Notes: generated from the sequence alone by a model not told the origin. Numbered from the stretch's first letter, positions 52,207 through 61,042 are shown. The stretch: DNA of 64,000 bases from Treponema denticola (GCF_024181405.1 NZ_CP051302.1:1178001-1242000); one strand, 5' to 3'. Numbers and translations: made by a program.

Positions 52207-52580
52207 ATTAACTGTTCTAATATTTCAATAGCTTTCTGCTCATATAAATACTCTATTAGTGAATATAACTCATCTAGAAGATATGCATCAGAATTATTTA
52301 ATCTTGACTCCATATCAAAAACAACATCTTGTGACTTTTTATTGATTATAGATAAAACATAAGAGAAATCCAATCTATTGACTCTTTCAGTAGATTCAAT
52401 TTTCTGTATTGTAATTATAAATGTATTTTCTTCTTTTAGATGTGTATTATAACGTCCTGTTTTACTGATTAACTCTGATTTAAATGTTGTACTATTCACA
52501 CGAGTCCATATTATTTTATTATTTTTTGTCAACTCAGTAAATTTCTTTATATAAGTTGAGAAAGCAAAATTGTTATTCAT
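52203..52580 (-). CDS. Second gene of a two-gene membrane cassette, unknown
   Basis: 125 residues, ATG overlapping the stop of 52577-53065 by four bases (ATGA), so the two are translationally coupled. Soluble, mixed strand and helix, with KIIWTRVNSTTFKSEL and YNTHLKEENTFIITIQKIES, an Ig-like or lipocalin-type alternation. The stop TAA comes from attC site 14. No family recognised. The coupling suggests a toxin-immunity or sensor-effector pair with the membrane protein. Confidence 0.55.
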   Translation of the reverse strand: MNNNFAFSTYIKKFTELTKNNKIIWTRVNSTTFKSELISKTGRYNTHLKEENTFIITIQKIESTERVNRLDFSYVLSIINKKSQDVVFDMESRLNNSDAYLLDELYSLIEYLYEQKAIEILEQLI

Positions 52581-53065
52581 TTATTTTCCTCCGATGTATT
52601 ATTATTTCTTAGATCAGATTTTATTTTTGCAAACGTATTGATCAAATTGTACCTATGTTCATTAATAGCATTGTAGACAATTCCTGGCTCCTGAGTTTCA
52701 GTTAATGGTATAACTTTTTGTAGATTTATGCGTAAATTAAGTAAATTTTTTTCTAATTCTGCTTTTAATCCGTCATAATCAACTGAACCAGCTACATTGG
52801 AATTATATTGATCAATACTTACAGCAGATAGTTCACTAATTATCGCATCTGCTTCTTCATAGGTAATTTTATAATTTATAGTTTGTAATTTTGTAATCAT
52901 CTTCGAGAACTCTACTTCAGCATTTCTATTTGATAACAATTTTTTAGCTGCTAATGCAGCTTTTTTCGCTCCAATTGCTTGATACATACCAATAACTGAA
53001 ATAACTATGCTGATAATAGAAAAGCATACTCCAATCCAAAAATTCCAATCATTATTAAAAGCCAC
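52577..53065 (-). CDS. Membrane-anchored helical protein, unknown
   Basis: 162 residues with one N-terminal membrane helix (FWIGVCFSIISIVISVIGM, about 8-26), a basic turn (AKKAALAAKKLLSN) and a helical cytosolic part with two or three coiled segments. No motif seen. The ribosome site is weak (GGAGATATTA). It forms one cassette with 52203-52580 between attC sites 14 and 15. Confidence 0.55.
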   Translation of the reverse strand: MAFNNDWNFWIGVCFSIISIVISVIGMYQAIGAKKAALAAKKLLSNRNAEVEFSKMITKLQTINYKITYEEADAIISELSAVSIDQYNSNVAGSVDYDGLKAELEKNLLNLRINLQKVIPLTETQEPGIVYNAINEHRYNLINTFAKIKSDLRNNNTSEENK

Positions 53066-53138
53066 ATTAATATCTCCATATGATTAAGAAATCTTTAATA
53101 CATAAACAAAAGACATTTCCTTTGCGCGAAGCGTCAAT

Positions 53139-53197
53139 CTAACATTCGCTTAACCTGCATTGCCGCAAAGGCAATGTCAGGTTGAAGCGGGTGTTAG
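53139..53197 (-). repeat. attC: attC site 15
   Basis: CTAAC left and GTGTTAG right; short centre GCATTGCCGCAAAGGCAATG. Leader hairpin GCGCGAAGCGTC (53124-53135) lies on its left. Confidence 0.9.
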
Positions 53198-54081
53198 TTT
53201 GCTGATTTTCTATAATCTTTACGGATAAACGGCTCTTGTTTCTCTTCCGATAATAAAATCTCATATTTTGTCGGCTGCCGGTATGCGTTACCATGAACTT
53301 CTCTACTTCTATACTTTCTTAATTCCTCTATATTAAAAGTTGCGATATATATTCCTTCTTCCTCTCCGGCTTCTATTATTAATGTATCTCGTGAATATGG
53401 TTCATCAATTTTATAGGCAATACCGTCAAATGCTGTAGAATGACCATTACAATCGGGTTTTCCTTTTGGATAATTAACAGTTGCAATGCCAACCATATTT
53501 TCAAATGCTCTTGCTCTTAATTGTGAAATCCTATTAATTTCCATTGGACATGCATTCGGTACAAGTAGTATTTCTGCACCTTTGAGCATGAGTATTCGTG
53601 CACTCTCAGGAAATTCTCTATCATAACAAATCATTGAACCTATTTTTACACAACCGCGCTCTGTGTCTAATTCAGATACATAAAAATCATTACCGGGCAT
53701 TAAATTTTTTTCATCTTCAAAAATACATGTATGTACTTTTGCATAGGTATATAGTTCTTTTCCAAATCTATCAAACAGACATATACTGTTTCTTGGTAAT
53801 GGCTCATACTTTTCAAGAAATGTTATACCGATAGCCATTTGCAATTCTTTTGCTAAATCCGAGAATGAATGTATAAATGCATCATTTTTACTAATTGCTT
53901 TACTCTTTAATTCATTGACAGATTTAGGGATTTCGTAACCAATACTCCACATTTCAGGAAATAATGCTATATCTGCCCCCATATTTTTTGCCTTGCGACA
54001 AGCAGCTATACCGATATACATATTTTCAACAAGAAAGTTCCCCGGCGTTAATTGTAGTAAAGCTATGATAATTTTGCTCAA
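53194..54081 (-). CDS. Carbon-nitrogen hydrolase (nitrilase superfamily)
   Basis: 295 residues from TTG 54081, behind AAGGA; the open frame beyond this to 54114 comes from the cassette leader. The catalytic triad is clear: Glu in ALFPEMWSIG (near 42), Lys in YAKVHTCIFE (near 112) and Cys in MICYDREFPE (near 149). The family hydrolyses amide or nitrile bonds of small molecules such as carbamoyl or beta-ureido compounds. The stop codon lies inside attC site 15. A metabolic passenger gene of the array. Confidence 0.85.
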   Translation of the reverse strand: MSKIIIALLQLTPGNFLVENMYIGIAACRKAKNMGADIALFPEMWSIGYEIPKSVNELKSKAISKNDAFIHSFSDLAKELQMAIGITFLEKYEPLPRNSICLFDRFGKELYTYAKVHTCIFEDEKNLMPGNDFYVSELDTERGCVKIGSMICYDREFPESARILMLKGAEILLVPNACPMEINRISQLRARAFENMVGIATVNYPKGKPDCNGHSTAFDGIAYKIDEPYSRDTLIIEAGEEEGIYIATFNIEELRKYRSREVHGNAYRQPTKYEILLSEEKQEPFIRKDYRKSAN

Positions 54082-54116
54082 TTGCGTATTCCTTATTGTA
54101 TTAAATCTTGTCAAAC

Positions 54117-54178
54117 TAACTGCCGCTTAACCTGCATTTGCGGCTTGTCCGCAATATCAGGTTGAAGCGGGTGTTAGA
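54117..54178 (-). repeat. attC: attC site 16
   Basis: ACTAAC left and GTGTTAG right; centre GCATTTGCGGCTTGTCCGC. The 56 bases to the next gene hold no frame. Confidence 0.9.
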
Positions 54179-54234
54179 AGATTCTTAGTTTTATTACTTA
54201 ACCCACTATTGATTATTTACACTGCTAGGACGTG

Positions 54235-55896
54235 TTAGTTGTTCCAATTTGCAAGTAATTCATTCGCTAATTCTCGAATCATATTCTCCTTACTATTTTT
54301 ATATGTTTCAATATATTCTTTTGCTTTTTCGCCTTTTATTTTTGATAGAGCAACTAAATAAATTCGAGCGTTATAATCACTACTTAATCGTTCGGTTTCG
54401 CAAACTTTAACTATTGTGTCGACTGATGTTTCATCTTTTAAATTTGCTAGTCCGATAGCAGCATTTCTCTTTAACGAAAAGTCAGAATTAGTATTTTCTA
54501 AAATTTTCAGAAATATCTTTTTATGATTTTGTTTTGGAAAATTCGATAGATATTCAATCGAGCTTCTTTGCCAATCTAAACTCTTTTCAGTTTGATATAT
54601 TTTTTCATAAAGAGTTTGAAGCGTGTCTAGTTTATTTTCTATCAATATGTTGGTAATTGAAACAACTCTTTTTTCTGGTTTTTCCAACATTTCTATTAGT
54701 TTATTTAAAACTTCACTAGATTGACTTCCTTTCAAAACATCTACAGTCCAATACCTAACTGAAGAATCTTTATTATCTAAATAGGTAAAAATTATATCCT
54801 TTGACTCTTTGTCATTTCTACCACCCAACACACTAATTAGATATTTTTGAATTTCGATGTGTTTTGTAGTTCTTAATGCGTCTTGAACATCTTTTAAAAC
54901 TTCATCTGAAAATAATAGAGGCTGTTCCGATACACTAAAAAAATAATTTTTAGGAATCTCTTTTGTAGAAACTAAATACAACCAAAATTTTATATTTTCT
55001 GTATTTTTTGATTCATAAAATCCGTCTAATAAATCCTTGGAAATAGGATTTTCATTTTTACTTAACTCTTTTAGATAATCAACATCTTCTTTTGTCGGAC
55101 TATTAGCTAAAGCTTGAATTGCAATTCTTCGAGTTTGTGTATTATTTAATAATGGAATAAAAGTGTTTTTGAGGTTGCCAATTCTAAGTTCTTTTACTGA
55201 ATAAATAGCGTAACCCTTTATACTATAATCCCAGTTTTTAACAGCATCTAGTAGTATTTTTTCAGTTTTTTTATTTTTACCTGTAACCGAAAATATTTGA
55301 GCAGCTAGGACTTTTGCTTTTACATTTTCACTATTAATTCTATCATAAGCAGTTTTTTGTAGAGAATTCTTATTTAGTTGAAAATATAAAGGAATCATAT
55401 GACTATCTCCAAAATTTTCGTATTCTACCAAAAAATCAAATAGAGCTGTTGTGTGATTGGTTTTTAAATGCATCAAAGCCATACCAGCCCAAATAATATT
55501 GCCCATAGATTTTTCGGTTTTAATTCTCTTTAAGAGCTTTTTTTCAAATTTTATGTCGCCAGCGCCTGCAATTACCAAATAAGACAATAATCGTTGATTT
55601 TCATTTTTTGAATTAAATAAAATTTTAATATTATTTTTGTAACTAGCAGTTTCTTTAAATTTCGACAGCGGATATTCAACTATTTGCTCATTTTTTAGAT
55701 TTGCCATGAGTTGCTTCATATCACTGTGTGGTGTTAGGAAATTTGAATATGTCTGAAACATTTTATTTAAGTCAGCTTCAGTAAACTCCATTTTGGTTGT
55801 GTTGATAAAATCTTTTTCAAAATCTTCAATTTTTTGTCCAAATAAAGTAACTGAAAAGAATGTGATTAGTATCATTGTTAAAATATATTTCTTCAT
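54235..55896 (-). CDS. Secreted HEAT-repeat protein
   Basis: 553 residues from ATG 55896 (AAAGGAG before it); the extension to 55950 is leader and attC. A signal peptide (KKYILTMILITFFSVTLFG) is followed by regularly spaced pairs of helices (LLSYLVIAGAGDIKFEKKLLKRI, RIAIQALANSPTKEDVDYLKEL, KRNAAIGLANLKDETSVDTIV), typical of HEAT or PBS-lyase-type repeats. Such scaffolds bind other proteins. Exported location and cassette position suggest an envelope or surface role. No catalytic motif seen. Confidence 0.75.
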   Translation of the reverse strand: MKKYILTMILITFFSVTLFGQKIEDFEKDFINTTKMEFTEADLNKMFQTYSNFLTPHSDMKQLMANLKNEQIVEYPLSKFKETASYKNNIKILFNSKNENQRLLSYLVIAGAGDIKFEKKLLKRIKTEKSMGNIIWAGMALMHLKTNHTTALFDFLVEYENFGDSHMIPLYFQLNKNSLQKTAYDRINSENVKAKVLAAQIFSVTGKNKKTEKILLDAVKNWDYSIKGYAIYSVKELRIGNLKNTFIPLLNNTQTRRIAIQALANSPTKEDVDYLKELSKNENPISKDLLDGFYESKNTENIKFWLYLVSTKEIPKNYFFSVSEQPLLFSDEVLKDVQDALRTTKHIEIQKYLISVLGGRNDKESKDIIFTYLDNKDSSVRYWTVDVLKGSQSSEVLNKLIEMLEKPEKRVVSITNILIENKLDTLQTLYEKIYQTEKSLDWQRSSIEYLSNFPKQNHKKIFLKILENTNSDFSLKRNAAIGLANLKDETSVDTIVKVCETERLSSDYNARIYLVALSKIKGEKAKEYIETYKNSKENMIRELANELLANWNN

Positions 55897-55927
55897 TCTT
55901 TCTCCTTTCGCGCCGATAGGCGTCGTT

Positions 55928-55987
55928 CTAACTTCTCGCTTAACCTGCATTGCCGTAAAGGCAATGTCAGGTTGAAGCGGGTGTTAG
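55928..55987 (-). repeat. attC: attC site 17
   Basis: TCTAAC left and GTGTTAG right; short centre GCATTGCCGTAAAGGCAATG. Leader hairpin GCGCCGATAGGCGTC (55910-55924) lies on its left, before the HEAT gene. Confidence 0.9.
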
Positions 55988-56643
55988 ATGTTTCCATCTA
56001 TTTTATTGGCTTTTAAAACTGCATGTATCATATCATCATTTTTATACTGCTCGCCTAATTCTTTTATATTCTCAATAAATTTCTTACTATCTTCAATATA
56101 TTCATAAAAAGAATACACCTCAAGATTTCCTTTTGCATAACAATAAAATATGTCATTATATTTTTTACACAATTTGAAAAATAACTTATAGTTTTTTGTT
56201 TTAATTAAATAATATAATAAATGCATTACAGGGTGTATAATAGTATCCATTATCATATACCGCCATAATTCAAATGAAAAACCTGTTGGCAAATCTTTTC
56301 TCTGTAAATCCGCTTCTGTATACAATAGCACAATATTTTTATATTCATTCAGTTTAAAGATTAGTTTCTTCTGTAATTCTGTAATATGCTTATTCTTATT
56401 TTTTATATAATTTTGTTTATTGAATATATCGATATTACTTATTTCTTGAAAATCTTGGTTATGTACAATAGCGTTTAGTTTATTTTTTGAAAACATAATC
56501 CATTCCAAAAGATGCGCAATGACATCTTTATAATTCCAATCATCATAATTACTGACAAGTTGTTCACTTTTGTAACTACTTATAAAATCAGCAATATCTA
56601 TTTCTATTTTATTGATTTTTGTTATTATTTCTTTAGGTTTCAT
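55984..56643 (-). CDS. ClbS/DfsB-like four-helix protein
   Basis: 219 residues, all helical. The pattern DDWNYKDVIAHLLEWIMFS with the Trp and His of the first helices, RKDLPTGFSFELWRYMIMDTIIHPVMHLLYYLI and the following His resemble the DinB/ClbS superfamily (ClbS is a colibactin resistance protein). Metal ligands appear as His44 (AHLLEW) and the later HPVMH. It may be a small-molecule or DNA-damage resistance enzyme. The stop is in attC site 17. Family call moderate. Confidence 0.65.
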   Translation of the reverse strand: MKPKEIITKINKIEIDIADFISSYKSEQLVSNYDDWNYKDVIAHLLEWIMFSKNKLNAIVHNQDFQEISNIDIFNKQNYIKNKNKHITELQKKLIFKLNEYKNIVLLYTEADLQRKDLPTGFSFELWRYMIMDTIIHPVMHLLYYLIKTKNYKLFFKLCKKYNDIFYCYAKGNLEVYSFYEYIEDSKKFIENIKELGEQYKNDDMIHAVLKANKIDGNI

Positions 56644-56722
56644 ACTTCTATTATACCTTTTTTTAATATTAAATCTAGATTTATACCTGAAAAATTCAGC
56701 TCGTGCAGTAGCACGAGTCCAT

Positions 56723-56784
56723 CTAACATTCGCTTAACCTGCACTTGCGGCTTGTCCGCAATGTCAGGTTGAAGCGAGTGTTAG
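56723..56784 (-). repeat. attC: attC site 18
   Basis: TCTAAC left and GCGAGTGTTAG right; centre GCACTTGCGGCTTGTCCGC. Leader hairpin CTCGTGC-AGTA-GCACGAG (56700-56717) is among the strongest in the array. Confidence 0.9.
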
Positions 56785-57282
56785 GCGAAAATCTTTTATT
56801 TTATCAGTAAATAACATTTTTAAACCTTCTATTTCTTCCTTTTTTATTGCTCGTTTAGGGATTACAGAATACATATTTTTGCCATAAAATAATAAAAAAG
56901 TCTCATTCGTTTCAATTCCACGATTGTAGAAATTCCACTCAATTTTACTTTCAACCCCATTTGTAGCATATAATATATTTTCTTCAGAAAATATTAGTTT
57001 TTGCTTATGTTTATTTTTAGGATTTATATAAAAATGAATTCTAATAATTACATATGCAATTCTATATATATTGAATAAATCATTAATTCCAAATAATAGA
57101 AATATTATTGCTATCCACCTAAAATAATTAGAAAAATTAACAATACAATAAATTGATATCAATATAATAATAATTCCAAATATTTTATCAAATATATTCC
57201 ATACTTTTCTTTTCTCAATTTCATTAAAAGCATGTAAATAGTCTTTAATATTATTAGTATATTCTAAAACATATTTCTGCAT
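56764..57282 (-). CDS. YcxB-like membrane protein ending inside attC
   Basis: 172 residues, good ribosome site (GGAGGATAAGAA). Two membrane helices (about 32-50 and 54-72) lie before a beta-rich domain with FSEENILYATNGVESKIEWNF and KNMYSVIPKRAI, the YcxB-like PH-type pattern. The last residues (RLTLAST) are encoded by the right arm of attC site 18, so recombination here changes the C-terminus. Cytosolic PH-like domains of such proteins are of unknown role. Confidence 0.65.
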   Translation of the reverse strand: MQKYVLEYTNNIKDYLHAFNEIEKRKVWNIFDKIFGIIIILISIYCIVNFSNYFRWIAIIFLLFGINDLFNIYRIAYVIIRIHFYINPKNKHKQKLIFSEENILYATNGVESKIEWNFYNRGIETNETFLLFYGKNMYSVIPKRAIKKEEIEGLKMLFTDKIKDFRLTLAST

Positions 57283-57673
57283 TTCTTATCCTCCAATTTG
57301 TTTTATTCAATTTAGATATCCCAAGTATCTCCATATAACCGCGTTTTATAATCGTTTATTTTATTTATAGTACTTTTATTAATAATTTATATCGCAAACA
57401 ACTTTTAACCAAATCTTATATTTTAGCTACAAATAATTAATTGATAATTTAAATTTTATATTTTTAACTTTTTATATTACTTCAATCATAAATTAAACAA
57501 TATAAATTTAATTATAATTTTATAATATATATAAATCTAAACTTTATATTATAGAATATTAATTCTAAAATTAGATTAACAATAAGGTTTTATTTTTCAT
57601 GTAGCTTTTTAAAAAACAAAAAAAATTACTATAAAAAAATAAGTTACAGTTAATCGTGCCGCTAGGCATCCGC
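57283..57673 (-). other. 391-base leader of the YcxB-like cassette, no gene
   Basis: Very AT-rich and without any open frame. It is the space between attC site 19 and the gene start, so it is a 5' region. Near the attC it carries the leader hairpin GTGCCGCTAGGCAT (57656-57669) followed, on the minus strand, by CGATTAACTGTAACTT, almost the same as beside attC site 10. It may carry a promoter, but none stands out. Confidence 0.5.
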
Positions 57674-57735
57674 CTAACTGCCGCTTGACCTGCATTTGCG
57701 GCTTGTCCGCAATGTCAGGTTGAAGCGGGTGTTAG
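57674..57735 (-). repeat. attC: attC site 19
   Basis: CTAAC left and GTGTTAG right; centre GCATTTGCGGCTTGTCCGC. Confidence 0.9.
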
Positions 57736-57737
57736 GT

Positions 57738-58196
57738 TTATGGGCTCGGTCTAAATCCAATATCATTACTTTCACTTGATATTATTCCATCCATATATCT
57801 AATATCAAATTTACCGTCTCCATAATCACTTAGACTTGGCTTATTTTTATACTTGCTTATATACTCGTCATTTTCAAAATTAGGTAATTCTCCATTCTCT
57901 TCTACATATTTAATTACATATGCTTTTAATTTATAAAGTTCTTCTTTTATTTTATTTGTTCTATGTATGTCAAAATAAAATCCAAGTAATGTAAACATTA
58001 AAGTTACAATAACTCCGAATGATAATAGATTAACTTTTTTATTTTCCATTGATTTCTTTATAAATAATATGGAAATAATGAGACCTATAAGGCATCCCAC
58101 TGCAACGAAAATAATTCCAAGAGGTAGTATTAGCCCTCCTAAAAATGATATTCCTGAAGCAAGTAATAATAATATTCCATACACAAAACTAAGCAT
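57738..58196 (-). CDS. Membrane cassette protein, unknown
   Basis: 152 residues with three N-terminal membrane helices (about 2-18, 21-45 and 58-76), then an extracytoplasmic part with NGELPNFENDEYISKYKNKPSL and YGDGKFDIRYMDG. Pseudopilin-like C-terminal pattern (a helix followed by DGKxDIRY) is possible. Good ribosome site (GAGGTAGGTA). The stop lies two bases from attC site 19. No firm family. Confidence 0.6.
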   Translation of the reverse strand: MLSFVYGILLLLASGISFLGGLILPLGIIFVAVGCLIGLIISILFIKKSMENKKVNLLSFGVIVTLMFTLLGFYFDIHRTNKIKEELYKLKAYVIKYVEENGELPNFENDEYISKYKNKPSLSDYGDGKFDIRYMDGIISSESNDIGFRPSP

Positions 58197-58371
58197 TACC
58201 TACCTCTTTTTTAATAATATTTATTTTTCGATAACATATTTTTATACAATCTAATTCACACTTTATATCCGAATCAATTCATCAAGTTGATGTTATGCTG
58301 AAAAGCACAATCAATGCTAGGGAAAACTTGATTCCTTTAATTTAAAGATAAAACAAGCGTGCAGCGTCAAC

Positions 58372-58434
58372 CTAACATTCGCTTAACCTGCATTTGCGGC
58401 TCGTCCGCAATGTCAGGTTGAAGCGGGTGTTATG
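58372..58434 (-). repeat. attC: attC site 20
   Basis: CTAAC left and GTGTTATG right; centre GCATTTGCGGCTCGTCCGC. It follows the lipoprotein gene at 58440, whose stop is five bases away. Confidence 0.9.
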
Positions 58435-58439
58435 TGAGT

Positions 58440-59243
58440 TTATTTTTTTATATATTGATATTCAACTTTTTTATTATTTCTATAAGCATACAGAATTTTC
58501 TTTTCTTCATCAATTCGAATTTTACCGATTTTGATTTGTTTTTTTGAAGGCATATTTTCATACTGATAAATGCAAAGTAAACCGTTTTTTATACCCCAAT
58601 ATTCAATTGGACCGGTAACAAAAGAATCTTTTTTCCCATAAGTACAAGTTACTGTTTGCATTCCATCATCTGCTTTATGAAATACAAAAGTTTCTATTTT
58701 CGTATCGGATATAAGTTCAAAACGATGATTGATAATTTCTTCTTCACTCCAATGGAATAATAAATCGCTGTTTGTATAAATTTCAATCCAATTGGTAATT
58801 TTCTTTATAATTTCATTTCTGTTGTCTTCGGATACATGAATATAATGCCAGAAATCAGCTGCACTATGTACTTCTCTTTTTATATTTTTATACATTACAT
58901 TTTCAAAATAATCATCAGACATTTTATACATATCGAGAAGCATACAAATAGCAACATCACCCTCCGTCATAGGACAAACCAAATTGGGAATGCAATATTT
59001 CGTTTCTTTTATAGATTTTGCTTTTTCAAGTAGCAAAGTTGTGTTACTATGATTTTCTATTATCTTTCGATAACTCTTATCCAAGGCTTCGATAGAATTT
59101 ACATTGGCTGTTTTTAATACAATATATTTTTCATTAAGTTTTTTATGCACAAAACTTTCAAATAAATCATTTGCAGATTTTTCTTTACAAGAAACAAGAC
59201 TAATGGAAGATATAAAAAAGAATAGCAATACTTTTACTTTCAT
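58440..59243 (-). CDS. Cassette lipoprotein, unknown
   Basis: 267 residues from ATG 59243 (AAGGAG before it); the extension to 59303 crosses the leader and attC. Lipoprotein signal KVKVLLFFFISSISLV with lipobox SCK. The mature part begins KEKSANDLFESFVHKKLNEKY, with a CIPNLVCPMTEGDVAICM segment holding three Cys and a beta-rich C-terminal half. No family recognised. Likely outer or inner membrane lipoprotein in the spirochaete envelope. Confidence 0.65.
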   Translation of the reverse strand: MKVKVLLFFFISSISLVSCKEKSANDLFESFVHKKLNEKYIVLKTANVNSIEALDKSYRKIIENHSNTTLLLEKAKSIKETKYCIPNLVCPMTEGDVAICMLLDMYKMSDDYFENVMYKNIKREVHSAADFWHYIHVSEDNRNEIIKKITNWIEIYTNSDLLFHWSEEEIINHRFELISDTKIETFVFHKADDGMQTVTCTYGKKDSFVTGPIEYWGIKNGLLCIYQYENMPSKKQIKIGKIRIDEEKKILYAYRNNKKVEYQYIKK

Positions 59244-59280
59244 TAATATTCTCCTTGCTGCCGTTATTGACGGCAGTCCA

Positions 59281-59344
59281 CATAACATTCGCTTAACCTG
59301 CATTTGCGGCTCGTCCGCAATGTCAGGTTGAAGCGGGCGTTATG
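59281..59344 (-). repeat. attC: attC site 21
   Basis: CATAAC left and GCGTTATG right; centre GCATTTGCGGCTCGTCCGC. Leader hairpin CTGCCGT-TATTG-ACGGCAG (59258-59276) lies on its left. Confidence 0.9.
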
Positions 59345-59504
59345 TGTTAATTTTCAATTTCCCTTTTAAATAAAATTATAAGCAAAACTTTTATATCTTA
59401 ATAGTTCGATTAAATTCTCGCCCCCACTCTTTTAGCTAAATATCCAAAACTTGATTATCATCATACATATTAAAAAAAATTATTTTACATTTTTTTCTAC
59501 TTAC

Positions 59505-59819
59505 TCAGCAAATTGAGTATCTGTATAGTAAAGACAATAGTAATGTAATCAATATGCGAACTATAATATGAGACCATTCTAAATTCCCAGCCACATAACC
59601 GGTAAAAATTACTAATGGAATCATTAACACTAAAGAAAGATATACAAGCCATGGTAGATTCGTAACCGCAGCCGAAATCAACAAAATAGATCCGACAAAA
59701 TACAGCAAGTGAACAGTTTTAAAACCTATCCCCTTAATTTCTGCAATCACTGCAATAAGAGTCAGAATTGCATACAATCCGATAAATCCTCTAGAAAAAA
59801 TATTAAGTATAGTTTTCAA
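59505..59819 (-). CDS. Small membrane protein, unknown
   Basis: 104 residues starting with TTG 59819 behind GAGGGAG. Three or four hydrophobic helices (GFIGLYAILTLIAVIAE, TVHLLYFVGSILLISAAV, WLVYLSLVLMIPLVIFTGYV, HIIVRILITLLLSLLY). No motif. The 160 bases to attC site 21 hold no gene. Confidence 0.55.
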   Translation of the reverse strand: MKTILNIFSRGFIGLYAILTLIAVIAEIKGIGFKTVHLLYFVGSILLISAAVTNLPWLVYLSLVLMIPLVIFTGYVAGNLEWSHIIVRILITLLLSLLYRYSIC

Positions 59820-59917
59820 TTTTCTCCCTCTTTTTTCCTATAAATTTATTTTTAGATCGAAATAAATGTTATAGGTCGGTTCCGCACAAGTCTTTCCGCA
59901 AGCGGTTAGCTTGTCCA

Positions 59918-60061
59918 CATAACTGCCGCTTAACCTGCATTGCCGTGCCCGTATAGGGCTTGGCGTGGAAATTGCATAAAAGAAGCGGAGTCGCTTTAGC
60001 GGCGCAGCGTCATAAGCAATTTCCATGACAAAGGCAATGTCAGCGTTGAAGCGGGTGTTAG
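59918..60061 (-). repeat. attC: attC site 22, extended (144 bases)
   Basis: The usual arms (CATAAC with GCTTAACC, and GTTGAAGC with GTGTTAGG) surround a central loop enlarged by about 80 bases. Inside it, TGGAAATTGC and GCAATTTCCA form a 10-bp inverted repeat, with further paired segments (AAGCGG and GCTTTA). It is more than twice the length of its neighbours. Confidence 0.85.
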
Positions 60062-60375
60062 GACTTTTTTCTCTTTTGTTCCGGCAGTTCCTCATACATA
60101 CCCAAAATCAAATCCCGAAGAAATTCACGGTTATCTATCGCATCAACTAAAATCATTTCTTTTGTACCGGCATACGGCACTTCATATGATGCATCAGGTA
60201 TTTTTTCCATTACTGATTTTGTAGGCTTTACGAGAAAACGATCATCATATATCCCGCCGATGATTTTATCTTTATAATAAATTATATACTCTCCCATCAT
60301 CTGTCGAAACCTTATATCTTCCAAATCAGAAAGCTGGTCAAGTACAAAATCTAAGTAATCTTTAGTAGACGCCAT
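60058..60375 (-). CDS. TfoX N-terminal domain protein
   Basis: 105 residues led by AAGGAG. The pattern DLEDIRFRQMMGEYIIYYKDKIIGGIYDDRFLVKPT and YEVPYAGTKEMILVD matches the TfoX/Sxy N-terminal domain, without the C-terminal domain that Sxy regulators have. Such short single-domain proteins are common; their role in competence is not established. The stop is part of attC site 22. It shares a cassette with the VOC gene (no attC between). Confidence 0.85.
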   Translation of the reverse strand: MASTKDYLDFVLDQLSDLEDIRFRQMMGEYIIYYKDKIIGGIYDDRFLVKPTKSVMEKIPDASYEVPYAGTKEMILVDAIDNREFLRDLILGMYEELPEQKRKKS

Positions 60376-60544
60376 TACTTATTATTCTCCTTTTTGAGGT
60401 ATAAAGCAACTTGCTATTTATATATTTTTCATTTCTGTAAGAAAATACTTTTTAATTTCCTAAAAAGTTAAAATACAGCAGCCTTAACTTCGCCTAAAAG
60501 TTCAATTTACTTTTTTAGTAATATGATCTTGATAAAAATATACT

Positions 60545-60937
60545 TTATTCTTTCACGAAAGAACCGATTTCTACAAGATTTCCTTCGGGGTCGGCAATGT
60601 AGCAAGTTCGCTGTCCCCAAGGCTCTGTTGTAGGCGGCATTACAGATTCTCCACCCTTTGCGACTATTTCATTATATGCTTTATCCACTGCCGCAAAATT
60701 TTCTACACCTAAGGCAATTTCAAAATGCCCATTTATCTTTTCTGCATAATTGAATTTTGTAGAAGTCATCTTTTCAAAATCTGAGCGTCTGTAAAATAAA
60801 AACAGAGTGCCGTCCTTTTCAAGAAATACATTCGATGCATCTTCTGCCTCTTTGATTTCAAATCCCAATATATCCCTGTAAAAACGCACCATTGTCGGCA
60901 TATCTTTTACAAAAACACCAAATCCATCTAATTTCAT
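60545..60937 (-). CDS. VOC/glyoxalase-family protein
   Basis: 130 residues from ATG 60937 (TTGGAGGA before it); the ATG at 60955 is the longer alternative. Two beta-alpha-beta units: MKLDGFGVFVKDMPTMVRFYRDILGF and GHFEIALGVENF, with WGQRTCYIADPEGNLVEIG at the end, where the Glu of LVEIG is a typical metal ligand. Enzymes or antibiotic-binding proteins (such as bleomycin resistance) have this fold. It follows in one cassette with TfoX-like, 169 bases apart. Confidence 0.85.
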   Translation of the reverse strand: MKLDGFGVFVKDMPTMVRFYRDILGFEIKEAEDASNVFLEKDGTLFLFYRRSDFEKMTSTKFNYAEKINGHFEIALGVENFAAVDKAYNEIVAKGGESVMPPTTEPWGQRTCYIADPEGNLVEIGSFVKE

Positions 60938-60977
60938 AGATTTCCTCCAAAACATCGCACGCCAGCGGCGTGTCGTC

Positions 60978-61037
60978 CTAACTACCGCTTAACCTGCATT
61001 GCCGCAAAGGCAATGTCAGCGTTGAAGCGGGTGTTAG
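60978..61037 (-). repeat. attC: attC site 23
   Basis: CTAAC left and GTGTTAG right; short centre GCATTGCCGCAAAGGCAATG and GTCAGCG arm. Leader hairpin ACGCC-AGC-GGCGT lies within 60957-60974. Confidence 0.9.
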
Positions 61038-61042
61038 GTGTC

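Noticed and set aside
59838..60095. An 85-residue minus-strand frame
   Set aside because: It runs through the enlarged attC site 22 and has no ribosome site; the TfoX-like gene and attC explain this DNA.
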